The notes: generated by a model from the letters alone, not told the origin. A stretch of DNA of 64,000 nt from PRO6 sp035565775 (GCA_035565775.1 DATMRW010000027.1:186001-250000); one strand, 5' to 3'. Counted from the first letter of the stretch, positions 38,842-47,340 are shown. Translations and numbers: made by a program.

Positions 38842-40032
38842 ATGTCCTCGAACAAACCCTTTGCGGGTGTGACCGTGCTCGACTTCAGCCGGGTTCTTGC
38901 CGGGCCGTTCTGCACGGCGATGCTCGCCGATCTGGGCGCGGAGATCATCAAGATCGAGCCCCCGATCGGCGACGACCAGCGCGCGATGGGAGCCTTCAAG
39001 AACGGGATCAGCGTCAGCTTCGAGCTGATCAACCGCAACAAGCGCAGCGTCCGGCTCGACCTCAAGAGCGAGGAGGGGCTGGCGATCGCCCTCGAGCTCG
39101 CGGCGCGCGCCGACGTCGTGGTGGAAAATTTCCGCCCCGGCGTCACCCGCAAGCTCGGCATCGACTACGCCGCGCTGAGGGCGATCCGCGAGGATCTGAT
39201 CTACTGCTCGATTTCCGGCTTCGGCCAGGAAGGGCCGCTGGCGCATGCGCCGAGCTATGACGTCATCGCGCAGGCGCTGTCCGGCCTGATGAGCATCACC
39301 GGGGCGCCCGATGGCGAGCCGATGCTGGTCGGCGATTCCGTCGGCGACACGGTGTCCGGGTTATTCGCGGCCTTTGCCATCGCCTCCGCGCTCTATCGCC
39401 GGGCGACGACCGGCGAGGGTGCGCATGTCGATGTCGCGATGTTCGACTCGCTGTTCGCGCTGTTGCCGACGGCGCTGGCGCAGTTGCAAGTATCGACCGA
39501 GGTGCCGGGCCGCCATGGCAACCAGCATCCGCTCTCCGCGCCGTTCGGCGCCTATGCCGCGGCGGACGGCAACATCATCATCGCGATCGCCAACAACGCG
39601 CTGTTCGGGCGGTTCGCCGCGACCATCGGCAAGCCGGACCTGCCGAACGATCCGCGCTTTGCCAGCGACCAGCTCCGCCGCATCAACCGCGAGGCGCTGC
39701 GCGGTGAGATCGAGGCGTGGTCGGGCAAGCTCGCGGGCGCGGAAGCGGTCGCCATTCTCTCCGGCGCCGGCATTCCGGCATCGGTCATCGCCAATGTCGC
39801 GGAAGCGGCCGGCAGCCCGCATGCGGAGCACCGCGGCCTGTTGACCGCCGTTCCGCACGACGTGATCGGTGAGGTGCGGCTGCCCGAGCAGCCGGTTCAG
39901 TTCGCGGGCCTGCCGCGCGGCGACGTCCGCGTGGCGCCGAAGCTCGGCGAGCACGGCGCGGAAATTCTGCGCGAGCTGCTCGGCAAGGACGACCGCGAGA
40001 TCGCGCGGCTGCAAAGCGCCGGCGTGATCTGA
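38842..40032 (+). CDS. CaiB/BaiF-family (class III) CoA-transferase
   Basis: Class III CoA-transferase of 396 residues. The N-terminal signature LDFSRVLAGPFCTAMLADLGAEIIKIEPP is intact, and the catalytic Asp is D169 (VGDSVGDTVSG), the same number as in formyl-CoA transferase. It moves CoA between carboxylic acids. TGGAG supports the ATG at 38842. It is followed within 20 bp by two acyl-CoA dehydrogenase genes; this trio resembles the CaiB/CaiA logic of carnitine metabolism, in which CoA is passed from product to new substrate. The substrate here is unknown. Confidence 0.9.
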   Translation: MSSNKPFAGVTVLDFSRVLAGPFCTAMLADLGAEIIKIEPPIGDDQRAMGAFKNGISVSFELINRNKRSVRLDLKSEEGLAIALELAARADVVVENFRPGVTRKLGIDYAALRAIREDLIYCSISGFGQEGPLAHAPSYDVIAQALSGLMSITGAPDGEPMLVGDSVGDTVSGLFAAFAIASALYRRATTGEGAHVDVAMFDSLFALLPTALAQLQVSTEVPGRHGNQHPLSAPFGAYAAADGNIIIAIANNALFGRFAATIGKPDLPNDPRFASDQLRRINREALRGEIEAWSGKLAGAEAVAILSGAGIPASVIANVAEAAGSPHAEHRGLLTAVPHDVIGEVRLPEQPVQFAGLPRGDVRVAPKLGEHGAEILRELLGKDDREIARLQSAGVI

Positions 40033-40052
40033 CGGCAAGAGTGAGGACCACC

Positions 40053-41228
40053 ATGACCCTGACATTTTCCGCCGAGGACAAGGCGTTCAGCCGCGACGTC
40101 CGCGACTATCTGCGCGACAACCTTCCGGCCTCGCTGGCCGAGAAGGTGCGCTTCAACCAGCGCCTGACCCGCGAGGACTATGTGGCGTGGCAGGACATTC
40201 TGGCGGCGCGCAACTGGTACGCGATCGGCTGGCCGAAGGAAGCCGGCGGCCCCGGCCTGACGCAGACGCAGCGCTATCTGTTCGAGCGGGAATACGGCGC
40301 GCTCAACTGCCCGCATCCGTGCCAGTTCGGCATCGCGATGGCCGGACCGGTGATCTTCACCTTCGGCAATGAGGCGCAGAAGCAGCGCTTCCTTCCCGGC
40401 ATCCGCGACAACAAGGATTTTTGGTGCCAAGGCTATTCGGAGCCGGGCGCCGGCTCCGACCTTGCGGCGCTCAAGACCTCCGCGGTGCGCGAGGGTGATC
40501 ATTATCGCGTCAACGGCCAAAAGATCTGGACGACCTGGGCGAACTGGGCCGACTGGATGTTCTGTCTCGTCAAGACCGATCTCACCGTGAAGCCGCAGCG
40601 GGGAATTTCCTTCCTGCTGATCGACATGAAGACGCCGGGCATCACTGTGCGCCCGATCAAGACGATCGACGGCGACGTCGAGTTCAACGAGGTGTTTTTC
40701 AACGACGTCATGGTGCCGGTCGAGAACCGCATCGGCGAGGAGGGCGAAGGCTGGACCTACGCAAAATTCCTCCTCGAGTTCGAGCGCTTCTCGATGTCCG
40801 GCTCGGCGCGCTCCAAGCGTGTCCATGGCGAGCTGAAGGAGCAGGCCAAGGCGCTCGGCAAGGCCGATGACGCGCTGATCGCCGACCGCCTCGCGCGCCT
40901 CGAGATCGAGCTGCTTGCGCTCGAGCACATGGAGCTGCGGTTGCTCGCGCGCAGCGTCGGCGGCGAGAATCCGGGGCCGGAGGCGTCGAAGCTGAAGATC
41001 CGCGGCACCGAGATCGCGCAGGCGCTGACGCAGCTGCGCATCGATCTTCATGCCGAGGCGTGCCTGGTCCATTCCGAGGCATTTCTCGACGCCGCGGAAA
41101 CCTCGCCGCAGCCGGACGCAGCCGGCGCGCTGGCGACCTATCTCAATCAGCGCAAACTGACGATCTGGGGAGGCTCGAACGAGGTTCAGCGCATGATCCT
41201 CGCCAAGCAGATCCTCGCACTTGGGTGA
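40053..41228 (+). CDS. Acyl-CoA dehydrogenase, probable catalytic subunit
   Basis: FAD-dependent acyl-CoA dehydrogenase of 391 residues, resembling the large subunits of paired enzymes such as PimC. It has the FAD-contact motifs GYSEPGAGSDLAALKT and IWTTWANWADWMF. At the MCAD-type catalytic position the residue is Gly (TIWGGSNEVQR), but E244 in EFERFSMSG aligns with the isovaleryl-CoA dehydrogenase-type base, so it is probably active. GAGGA supports the ATG at 40053. The adjacent second dehydrogenase gene suggests a heteromeric complex. Its saturated acyl-CoA substrate may carry a ring-propionate, by inference from the cluster. Confidence 0.88.
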   Translation: MTLTFSAEDKAFSRDVRDYLRDNLPASLAEKVRFNQRLTREDYVAWQDILAARNWYAIGWPKEAGGPGLTQTQRYLFEREYGALNCPHPCQFGIAMAGPVIFTFGNEAQKQRFLPGIRDNKDFWCQGYSEPGAGSDLAALKTSAVREGDHYRVNGQKIWTTWANWADWMFCLVKTDLTVKPQRGISFLLIDMKTPGITVRPIKTIDGDVEFNEVFFNDVMVPVENRIGEEGEGWTYAKFLLEFERFSMSGSARSKRVHGELKEQAKALGKADDALIADRLARLEIELLALEHMELRLLARSVGGENPGPEASKLKIRGTEIAQALTQLRIDLHAEACLVHSEAFLDAAETSPQPDAAGALATYLNQRKLTIWGGSNEVQRMILAKQILALG

Positions 41229-41233
41229 AGGCG

Positions 41234-42316
41234 ATGAACAGTTTTATCGATGACGAAATCCGCATGCTCGGCGAAACGGTCGCGCGCTTCACGGCGGATC
41301 GCGCCGGTGCGGCTGCGCCTTCGGCCGATGCCTTGTGGCGCGAGTTCGCCGATCTCGGCTGGCTCGCCTTGCCGTATTCCGAAGAGGCGGGCGGCCTCGG
41401 CCTCGGCAAGGCCGGCGTGTTCACGGTGATGCACGGCCATGGCAACGGCCTGCTGCAGAGCCCCTATCTGCCGGTCAGCGTTCTGTCCGGCGGCGTGCTG
41501 GCACGCTGCGCGCGCGGCGCCGAGCCGCTGGCGCAGATGATGGAAGGCACGCTGCGCATTGCGCCGGCCTTCGTGGTCGCCGGGACCGAGACGCAGGCCG
41601 GAACGCCGAAGCTGGCGGCGACCTCTACCGCCGACGGTTTCCGCCTGAACGGGGCGGATATCAACGTGCTCGCAGTCGATGCGGCGGATGCGGTGCTCGC
41701 CGCGGCGACGATCGGCGATGGCGGAGAGATCGGCCTGTTCCTCGTGCCGCTCGACACTGCCGGCATCACCACACGGCCCTACAAGATGATCGACGGCCGC
41801 GCCGCCGGCCATGTCACCTTCGCGGATGTCGCGGTGCCGGCCTCGGCGCGGCTCGATGACGATGCCGGCGCGCGCGCGATCCTCGATCAGGTGCGGAGCG
41901 AGGCGCTGATCGCGGCGGCCGCGGAAAATCTCGGGGCGATGCAGTCGCTCTATGAGCAGACCCTCGACTACGCCAAGCTGCGCAAGCAGTTCGGCCGCGC
42001 CATCGGCTCGTTCCAGACGCTCCAGTTCCGGCTGGTCGACATGTGGATCAAGCTCGACGAGGCGCGCTCGCTGGTGTCGGCCGCTGCCGAGGCGCAGGAC
42101 GACGGCGAGCTCGCCGCGCTTGCCACGGCGGCGTGGATCCAGGCGCTCTGGTCCGGCCGCCATATCGCCGAGGAAGCCGTCCAGATCCACGGCGCGATCG
42201 CGATGACCGAGGAATACAGCGTCGGCAACTATGTGAAGCGGATGTTGGTCAACGAACTGTTGTTCGGTGCGCCGGAGCGCCATCTGGCGCGCTATCGCTC
42301 GCTTCAAGCGGACTGA
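41234..42316 (+). CDS. Acyl-CoA dehydrogenase, probable partner subunit
   Basis: Acyl-CoA dehydrogenase homologue of 360 residues, like the small subunits (PimD type) of two-gene enzymes. The C-terminal fold is intact (KLRKQFGRAIGSFQTLQFRLVDM, AVQIHGAIAMTEEYSVGNYVKR), but I cannot see a catalytic Glu at either usual position. The FAD loop is also poorly conserved (TETQAGTPKL). It starts 5 bp after the partner's stop; GTG at 41225 in the same frame is an alternative. Its 3' end overlaps the convergent LysR-type gene by 68 bp. Probably an accessory subunit rather than an independent enzyme. Confidence 0.85.
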   Translation: MNSFIDDEIRMLGETVARFTADRAGAAAPSADALWREFADLGWLALPYSEEAGGLGLGKAGVFTVMHGHGNGLLQSPYLPVSVLSGGVLARCARGAEPLAQMMEGTLRIAPAFVVAGTETQAGTPKLAATSTADGFRLNGADINVLAVDAADAVLAAATIGDGGEIGLFLVPLDTAGITTRPYKMIDGRAAGHVTFADVAVPASARLDDDAGARAILDQVRSEALIAAAAENLGAMQSLYEQTLDYAKLRKQFGRAIGSFQTLQFRLVDMWIKLDEARSLVSAAAEAQDDGELAALATAAWIQALWSGRHIAEEAVQIHGAIAMTEEYSVGNYVKRMLVNELLFGAPERHLARYRSLQAD

Positions 42317-44144
42317 AATCGACCGATGCGAGATGGCGCCTGAGCGTGGCGACCAGCATGCGCTCGATCTCGGTCAGGCTGCGGCCGGTTGAAAAGACGA
42401 TCGACAGCCGTCGGTAGATCTCCGGATCGACGATGGTGTTGAACTGAAACACACCGGCCGCGGCAAAGGAGCGAAGCGACGTCTCCGGCATGATGGTGGC
42501 GAGCGGCATGCGCCGCACGAGCGCCAGCGCCATGGTCAGCGAGTTCACCTCCATCTGCGGGGTGATCGTCAGCCCCTCGGCATCGGCGGCGCGCTCGACG
42601 AGCTGGCGCAGCCCGAAATTTTCGCTCGGCAGCACCAGTGGCAGCGCGGCGACGCGCGCGAAGGCGACATCGCCGCGCGGCAGCAGCTTGCTGTCTGCGC
42701 GGGTGATGACGGTCAGCCGGTCCTGGCTTTTCAGGTCGAGCTGCAGCGAGCGCGAGACATGCGTCTCGACGATGCCGAAGCTGATCTGCCCGGCCTCGGC
42801 CCAGCGGTGCAGCACCGTCGAGGGCGCCTCGACGATCTGCAGCTTCACGTTGGGAAAAACGTTCGTCCATTCCTCGACCGCGCCGGCGAGGGCTTCGACC
42901 AGCGCGCTCGTGTGATTGACCAGCGGCACGGTGCCGATCGTCAGCCGCTGGCCGAGCGCGGATGCTTCGCGCGCCGCCTGAAACGCCACATAGTCGCACT
43001 GCTCGACCGCTTCGCCGACGAGATAGGCGAGGGTGTGGGCTTCGGGCGTCGGCTTCAGCCCGGTGCGCTGGCGCTCGAACAGGGGTTTGCCGACCGTGGT
43101 TTCGAGCTTGCGCAACTGGTTGGACAGCGCCGGCTGAACGACATGGAGCTTGCGCGCGGCGGCGGTCATGTTGAGCTGGTCGAGCAGGGTCAGGAAATAG
43201 CGCATCTGCCGCAGCGTGATCGTCGGTTCATAGAGCACCGACGGGGTCGGCTCCTGCAGGATGCGCTGGAGCGCGCGGACATAGGCTTCGCCCGCCCCAT
43301 TGCCGGCGATGACCTGGGCGACGACCGGGCTCGAAAGATCTTCCGGCAGGCTGACATGGTCGAGCTGCAGGCGCGACAGGCCGCCCGCCACGAGGCTGCG
43401 CGGCGCCAGAAGCGCGAACGGCCGCGCGTCGCGCGACAGTTTTGGAAACGTGCCGACGTCCTCCTCGATGATCACCGGATCAGGCAGGTTGTGCCGGGCG
43501 CAGTAACTGCGGGCGTGCTGGGTCTGCGTCGGCAGCAGCGGCGGCAGCAGCAGCCGCAGGCCGCGAAGCGTCTCGAAATCGATCACGCGGCCCTGTTCGG
43601 CGTTGCGGTCGAAATTGGTGATCGCGATCCAGTCGTCGTGAAACAGCAACTGATGGTCGGCGCCGTCCTGATCCGCATAGTCGATCACGACTCGCGCGAT
43701 CTGCGGTGCTTCGCCGGCCGCGCCCGTGGCCTCGTCCGCCGGCGGGTCGGGCCGAAACCGCACCCGCGCCACGACGTCCGGATGGCTCGTGCGCAGGGCG
43801 CGGACGGCGAGGCTGGCGGCGCGCGACAGGCGGCCGAGCATGAACTGAAGCGGCGTCGTGATCTCGAGGCGGCGAAACGGCTGCGGCGGATCGGCGGCGA
43901 ACACCGTCTCCGCCGCCTCGGCGAGCTGCAGCACCGGCTCGACATTCTGGTAGAGCCACCGCGCCGCCTCGCTCGGATAGTGGCCGAGCGGCCCGCGCTG
44001 GAACAGCTTGATGCCCAGCTCCTGTTCGAGCAGGTTGAGGTTTTCGCTCAGCGCGGAGGCCGAAATGCCCGCCTGCGCGGCGGCTTCGGCGTGGTTCTTA
44101 TGCTGGCAGGCCACCACGAAATATGAGAGCTGCCTCAGTTCCAT
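42249..44144 (-). CDS. Tandem fusion of two LysR-type regulators
   Basis: One 631-residue reading frame holding two LysR-type regulators. Module 1 (1 to about 300) has an HTH (LRQLSYFVVACQHKNHAEAAAQ, SASALSENLNLLEQELG) and an effector-binding-like domain. Module 2 (about 308-631) has a second complete HTH (LRQMRYFLTLLDQLNMTAAARKL, PALSNQLRKLE) and a typical effector domain (LTIGTVPLVNHTSALVEAL, LPLVLPSENFGLRQLVE). Ordinary LTTRs are about 300 residues and act as tetramers, so a fused pair is unusual. No stop or frameshift separates the halves. Being convergent with the catabolic operon, it is its likely regulator. The 3' end overlaps the last dehydrogenase gene. Confidence 0.9.
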   Translation of the reverse strand: MELRQLSYFVVACQHKNHAEAAAQAGISASALSENLNLLEQELGIKLFQRGPLGHYPSEAARWLYQNVEPVLQLAEAAETVFAADPPQPFRRLEITTPLQFMLGRLSRAASLAVRALRTSHPDVVARVRFRPDPPADEATGAAGEAPQIARVVIDYADQDGADHQLLFHDDWIAITNFDRNAEQGRVIDFETLRGLRLLLPPLLPTQTQHARSYCARHNLPDPVIIEEDVGTFPKLSRDARPFALLAPRSLVAGGLSRLQLDHVSLPEDLSSPVVAQVIAGNGAGEAYVRALQRILQEPTPSVLYEPTITLRQMRYFLTLLDQLNMTAAARKLHVVQPALSNQLRKLETTVGKPLFERQRTGLKPTPEAHTLAYLVGEAVEQCDYVAFQAAREASALGQRLTIGTVPLVNHTSALVEALAGAVEEWTNVFPNVKLQIVEAPSTVLHRWAEAGQISFGIVETHVSRSLQLDLKSQDRLTVITRADSKLLPRGDVAFARVAALPLVLPSENFGLRQLVERAADAEGLTITPQMEVNSLTMALALVRRMPLATIMPETSLRSFAAAGVFQFNTIVDPEIYRRLSIVFSTGRSLTEIERMLVATLRRHLASVDFSPLEASDSAPDGAPAHRTTVR

Positions 44145-44532
44145 ATGTCTCGCCTCTCAAACGCGGAACGCCAGTGGCTGCCGATTGCTGCGGGATGGCG
44201 GAGGGATGGCCTGCGAAACGGGGCCGGTCCGGAGCCGGGCTCAAACCGATCTCGAACACAGCCTCGCCCGCCATCTTCCCGGCCCGTCCTTAGCACGAAA
44301 TGCCGGATCTGCTCAGGATGCGCAAAAGTATTTGATTTTCAATGGTTTTTGCGGGGCGGCAGGTGGCCCTTCGGCGGGGCGCGTGTCGCTGGCGGGAAAA
44401 GTCGGTGGTCCGGCCCCATTCTCGGCGGGCGCCGCATCTCGTGCGAGCGTCGGTGCTGATTGCCCGCGAGCGATCCGGCCAATCTTCAGACCGGCGACGC
44501 GTATCGATGACGGATTAGTGGGAATGACCGAA
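44145..44532. other. Non-coding region between LysR fusion gene and tRNA-Arg
   Basis: About 390 bp. It must hold the minus-strand promoter of the LysR fusion gene. I see no gene, no clear inverted repeat and no integrase remnant; there is an AT-richer patch around 44325-44355. Confidence 0.5.
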
Positions 44533-44609
44533 TGGCGCGCCCGAAAGGATTCGAACCTCTGACCCCCAGATTCGTAGTCTGGTGCTCTATCCAGCTGAGC
44601 TACGGGCGC
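44533..44609 (-). tRNA. tRNA-Arg(ACG)
   Basis: The minus strand folds into a 77-nt cloverleaf. The acceptor stem GCGCCCG pairs with CGGGCGC, the D-arm is GCTCAGCTGGATAGAGC, and the anticodon stem CCAGA/TCTGG holds loop CTACGAA with anticodon ACG. The T-arm contains GGTTCGAATCC. Discriminator G and an encoded CCA end follow. Confidence 0.96.
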
Positions 44610-44663
44610 GCATTGTGTCCGCCGGGGATCCGCTGCGATCAGCAACCTCCCGAAGGCGGGCCA

Positions 44664-44692
44664 TAGCTAACGGCTCCGGATTGCGTTGGCAA
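44664..44692 (-). promoter_or_regulatory. Possible tRNA-Arg promoter
   Basis: On the minus strand TTGCCA (44692-44687) and TAGCTA (44669-44664) are 17 bp apart, upstream of the tRNA. The -10 match is weak. Confidence 0.35.
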
Positions 44693-44844
44693 GGGTCGAT
44701 TGCGCAGAATGGCAATCTTCAACGGATACCAGCGCAAATTCTTTTGCCGCTAGCGTAAAATTCTTCCCCGATAACCAGACTTCGGGCGGCGAGCGGCCGC
44801 GGAAGCCACTTCGCGCGGTGCAGAAACGGCGAATCGGTGAGCGT

Positions 44845-46407
44845 TCAGGCGCGAAAACGGTTCCGCGCGGCTTCGAGCTGCACCGGCCGGTCCGGGATGC
44901 TGATTCGGAACGTGGCGCCGATGGTGCCGTCGACCAGCCGCAGGTCGCCGCCATGGGCGCGCACGAGTTCGGCGGAGATGACGAGGCCGAGCCCGCTGCC
45001 GGGGCCGACCGGGGTGTTTTGAAACGCCTCGAACAGGCGCTCGCGGATCTGCGGCGCGATGCCGGGACCGGTGTCGGAGATTTCGATTGTCGCCACGGTT
45101 CCCTCGCGCCGGCCGGTGATGCGGATCTGGCGGGCGGGGTGGGCGGCGTTGCTGTCGCTCTCCAGCGCATGAACCGCATTGCGGGCGAGGTTCAGGAAAA
45201 CGCGAAACAGCTGATCCGGGTCGGCATCGATCATCAGGCCGCCCTCGATGGCCTCGATCCATTCGATCCTGGGCCCGTCGGCTCTGGCATCGAGCCCGAC
45301 CGATTCGCGGACCTCCCGGATGATCGGCGCGACCGCGACCATCCGCCGATCCGGCGGCGCCTCCTGTGCCCGGCCATAGGACAGGGTCGACTGGCAGAAG
45401 GCGATGGCGCGCTCCAGCGAGCGCACCAGCTTGGGCGCAAAGCGCTGCACCCGCGGGTCGGGCACGCCGGCGACCTGATCGGAGATGAGCTGGGCGGATG
45501 CCAGCAGGTTGCGCAGGTCGTGGTTGATCTTCGAGACGGCTAGCCCGAGCGCGGCCAGCCGGCTCTTCTGGTGGAGCATCGAGACGAGGTCGCGCTGAAG
45601 GTCGGCGAGCTCGTGCTCGGCGACGCCGATCTCGTCGCCGCGCCCGGAAGGGGTGATGATTCGCGCGACGTTCTCCGGGTCCTGGTGGAAGGTCACGAGG
45701 TTGGCCGTCAGCTGCCGCATCGGCCGGACGAAGAGATAGTGCAGGGCGAAATAGATCAGCGCCGCCGTCAGCACCACGAGCCCGAGCGAGAGCAGGAGGA
45801 CATTGATCGAGAAGCGGTACATCGCCTGCTGCAGCGGCGCTTCGTCGACCACCACTTCGAGCCACTGGCCGCCGCGCGGCGCGGGGCCGACGATTCGCAT
45901 CACGCCGTCGCCGCTGTCGAGCATGGTGCTGAAGGCGTCGATCACCGCCGACCAGGCGGTGATGTTCCGCATGTCGATGTCGCGGTCGATCATCGGCGGC
46001 TTGTCGGTGATCGCCAGCAGGCGGCGCTGCTGGCCCATTTTGATGGCGACCGCGTGGGCGTCGATGCTGGCGAGGATCTGGCGGGCGAGCGAATCGGGAA
46101 CCATGCCACCGGGCGCGCCGTCGAGCACCAGCGCCGCGGTGTTGGCGGCGGCCAGCCGGTCGTTGAGGCGGTTGAGGCGATAATTGGCGATCGAGGGGAC
46201 GTAGATCAGCACCTCGGCGATCAGCACCAGCGGGATGGTCAGCAGCAACAGCTTCCCCGACAGGCCGAGCCGCCCTCCCGGCTGCGACCGTCTCGATAAC
46301 TGATGCGGCAGGCGCAATTGGAGCACGAGGTTATCCGTTGTCAGGCCAAAGGCCGGGTTCAAAGCCTCGCTTGATCCCCGCGCCGCGCCCCGTCGCCGCG
46401 TCTTCAA
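44845..46407 (-). CDS. Sensor histidine kinase, HAMP-containing
   Basis: Membrane histidine kinase of up to 520 residues. A first transmembrane helix (GKLLLLTIPLVLIAEVLIYV) is followed by a periplasmic domain of about 150 residues and a second helix (VLLLSLGLVVLTAALIYFAL). A HAMP segment (VRPMRQLTANLVTFHQDPEN), a HisKA-like helix with H296 in KINHDLRNLL, and a HATPase domain (NLARNAVHALE, DTGPGIAP, GSGLGLVI) complete it. The TTG start at 46407 is uncertain and the true N-terminus may be shorter. No response regulator gene is adjacent, so the partner is unknown. It is divergent from rpmH. Confidence 0.88.
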   Translation of the reverse strand: MKTRRRGAARGSSEALNPAFGLTTDNLVLQLRLPHQLSRRSQPGGRLGLSGKLLLLTIPLVLIAEVLIYVPSIANYRLNRLNDRLAAANTAALVLDGAPGGMVPDSLARQILASIDAHAVAIKMGQQRRLLAITDKPPMIDRDIDMRNITAWSAVIDAFSTMLDSGDGVMRIVGPAPRGGQWLEVVVDEAPLQQAMYRFSINVLLLSLGLVVLTAALIYFALHYLFVRPMRQLTANLVTFHQDPENVARIITPSGRGDEIGVAEHELADLQRDLVSMLHQKSRLAALGLAVSKINHDLRNLLASAQLISDQVAGVPDPRVQRFAPKLVRSLERAIAFCQSTLSYGRAQEAPPDRRMVAVAPIIREVRESVGLDARADGPRIEWIEAIEGGLMIDADPDQLFRVFLNLARNAVHALESDSNAAHPARQIRITGRREGTVATIEISDTGPGIAPQIRERLFEAFQNTPVGPGSGLGLVISAELVRAHGGDLRLVDGTIGATFRISIPDRPVQLEAARNRFRA

Positions 46408-46767
46408 GGCCGACGTCCGGCGGCGGTGGCGATTGCAAATCCATCTCGAACAAGTTTACGTCGAAATGCCGGATTTGATGCAGTGGAATGTGCGAAATTT
46501 TTGGCGCGGCGGCGTGCCGGTTTTTTTGCGAGCAGCCAAGGCAACCGGCGCCTTCGCGTCGCCGGAACCCGGCCTTCGCGTTTCCGCCGCATCCTCGCGC
46601 AAAAATCCCTCAGATCCGGGCGACGAGTTCGATTGACGAAGGGGGGACCGTTGCGTATAAGCCGCACGACTGTCTGCGATAGCCCGGCAACCCCGGGCCG
46701 GTTCCATTTGGGGCCATCATCGGGACGACACCTCATCTCTCAACTTGAGCGTTAGCGGAGAACTCCC
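46408..46767. other. Non-coding region between histidine kinase and rpmH
   Basis: About 360 bp between divergent genes. It holds the rpmH promoter at 46633-46661; the rest has no gene I can support and no DnaA-box cluster. Confidence 0.55.
46633..46661 (+). promoter_or_regulatory. rpmH promoter
   Basis: TTGACG (46633-46638) and TATAAG (46656-46661) separated by exactly 17 bp, a near-consensus housekeeping promoter about 105 bp upstream of rpmH. Confidence 0.75.
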
Positions 46768-46902
46768 GTGAAGCGGACTTTTCAACCCAGCAAACTTGTG
46801 CGCAAGCGCCGCCACGGATTCCGGGCTCGCCTTAAGACCCTCGGTGGCCGGAAGGTCTTGGCCGCCCGTCGTTCCCGTGGTCGTAAGCGCCTGAGCGCCT
46901 GA
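46768..46902 (+). CDS. rpmH: 50S ribosomal protein L34
   Basis: Ribosomal protein L34 of 44 residues, with a GTG start: the full family pattern KRTFQPSKLVRKRRHGF followed by RARLKTLGGRKVLAARR and RGRKRLSA is present. It is very basic, as expected for a 23S rRNA-binding protein. It is followed by rnpA, the usual partner, and probably shares its near-consensus promoter with rnpA and yidC. Confidence 0.97.
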   Translation: MKRTFQPSKLVRKRRHGFRARLKTLGGRKVLAARRSRGRKRLSA

Positions 46903-46934
46903 TAGCGTCGCGCACGTTACAGACAACTCAGATC

Positions 46935-47330
46935 ATGGATCGGCTTCGGCAACGGGTGGACTTTCTCGCCGTTGCCAAGGGCGCGCGAATGGCGGCGCCC
47001 GCCTTTGTGGTTCAACGTCGCGTTCGCGACGACCACGGCCCGATTCGAGTCGGCTTCACGGTTTCGCGCAAGGTCGGCAGTGCCACCGAGCGAAACCGGG
47101 TCCGTCGCAGACTTCGCGAATTGGTGAAGCGGCTCGACGAGCAATCTATGCGACCCCACAGCGATTATGTGCTAGTTGGCCGTCGCGACGCGCTGAAGCG
47201 CGACTTTGCAATCATGTTTAATGATCTCCAGGCCGCTCTGGTCCGGCTGGAGCGGCGCGTTGCCCGTGAGGGCGGCGCTGCCACGCCATCAACGCCTTCC
47301 TCGCGGGTGCACCGCTCGCCAGCAGAATGA
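46935..47330 (+). CDS. rnpA: Ribonuclease P protein component
   Basis: Protein subunit of RNase P (131 residues), which helps the catalytic RNA trim tRNA 5' ends. The RNR motif is clear in VGSATERNRVRRRLRELVK, and the N-terminal MDRLRQRVDFLAVAKGAR and central IRVGFTVSRKV are typical. The C-terminal tail is Pro/Ser-rich and not conserved. It lies between rpmH and yidC. Confidence 0.95.
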   Translation: MDRLRQRVDFLAVAKGARMAAPAFVVQRRVRDDHGPIRVGFTVSRKVGSATERNRVRRRLRELVKRLDEQSMRPHSDYVLVGRRDALKRDFAIMFNDLQAALVRLERRVAREGGAATPSTPSSRVHRSPAE

Positions 47331-47340
47331 CGAGATCTGA

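Noticed and set aside
28530..44609. Genomic island inserted at tRNA-Arg
   Set aside because: The catabolic block ends next to a tRNA, but I see no integrase, no transposase and no copy of the tRNA 3' end at the other border; codon use looks like the flanks by eye.
46330..46360. A TTATCC sequence near rpmH as a DnaA box / origin signal
   Set aside because: A single imperfect match (TTATCCGTT); no cluster of boxes and no dnaA gene.
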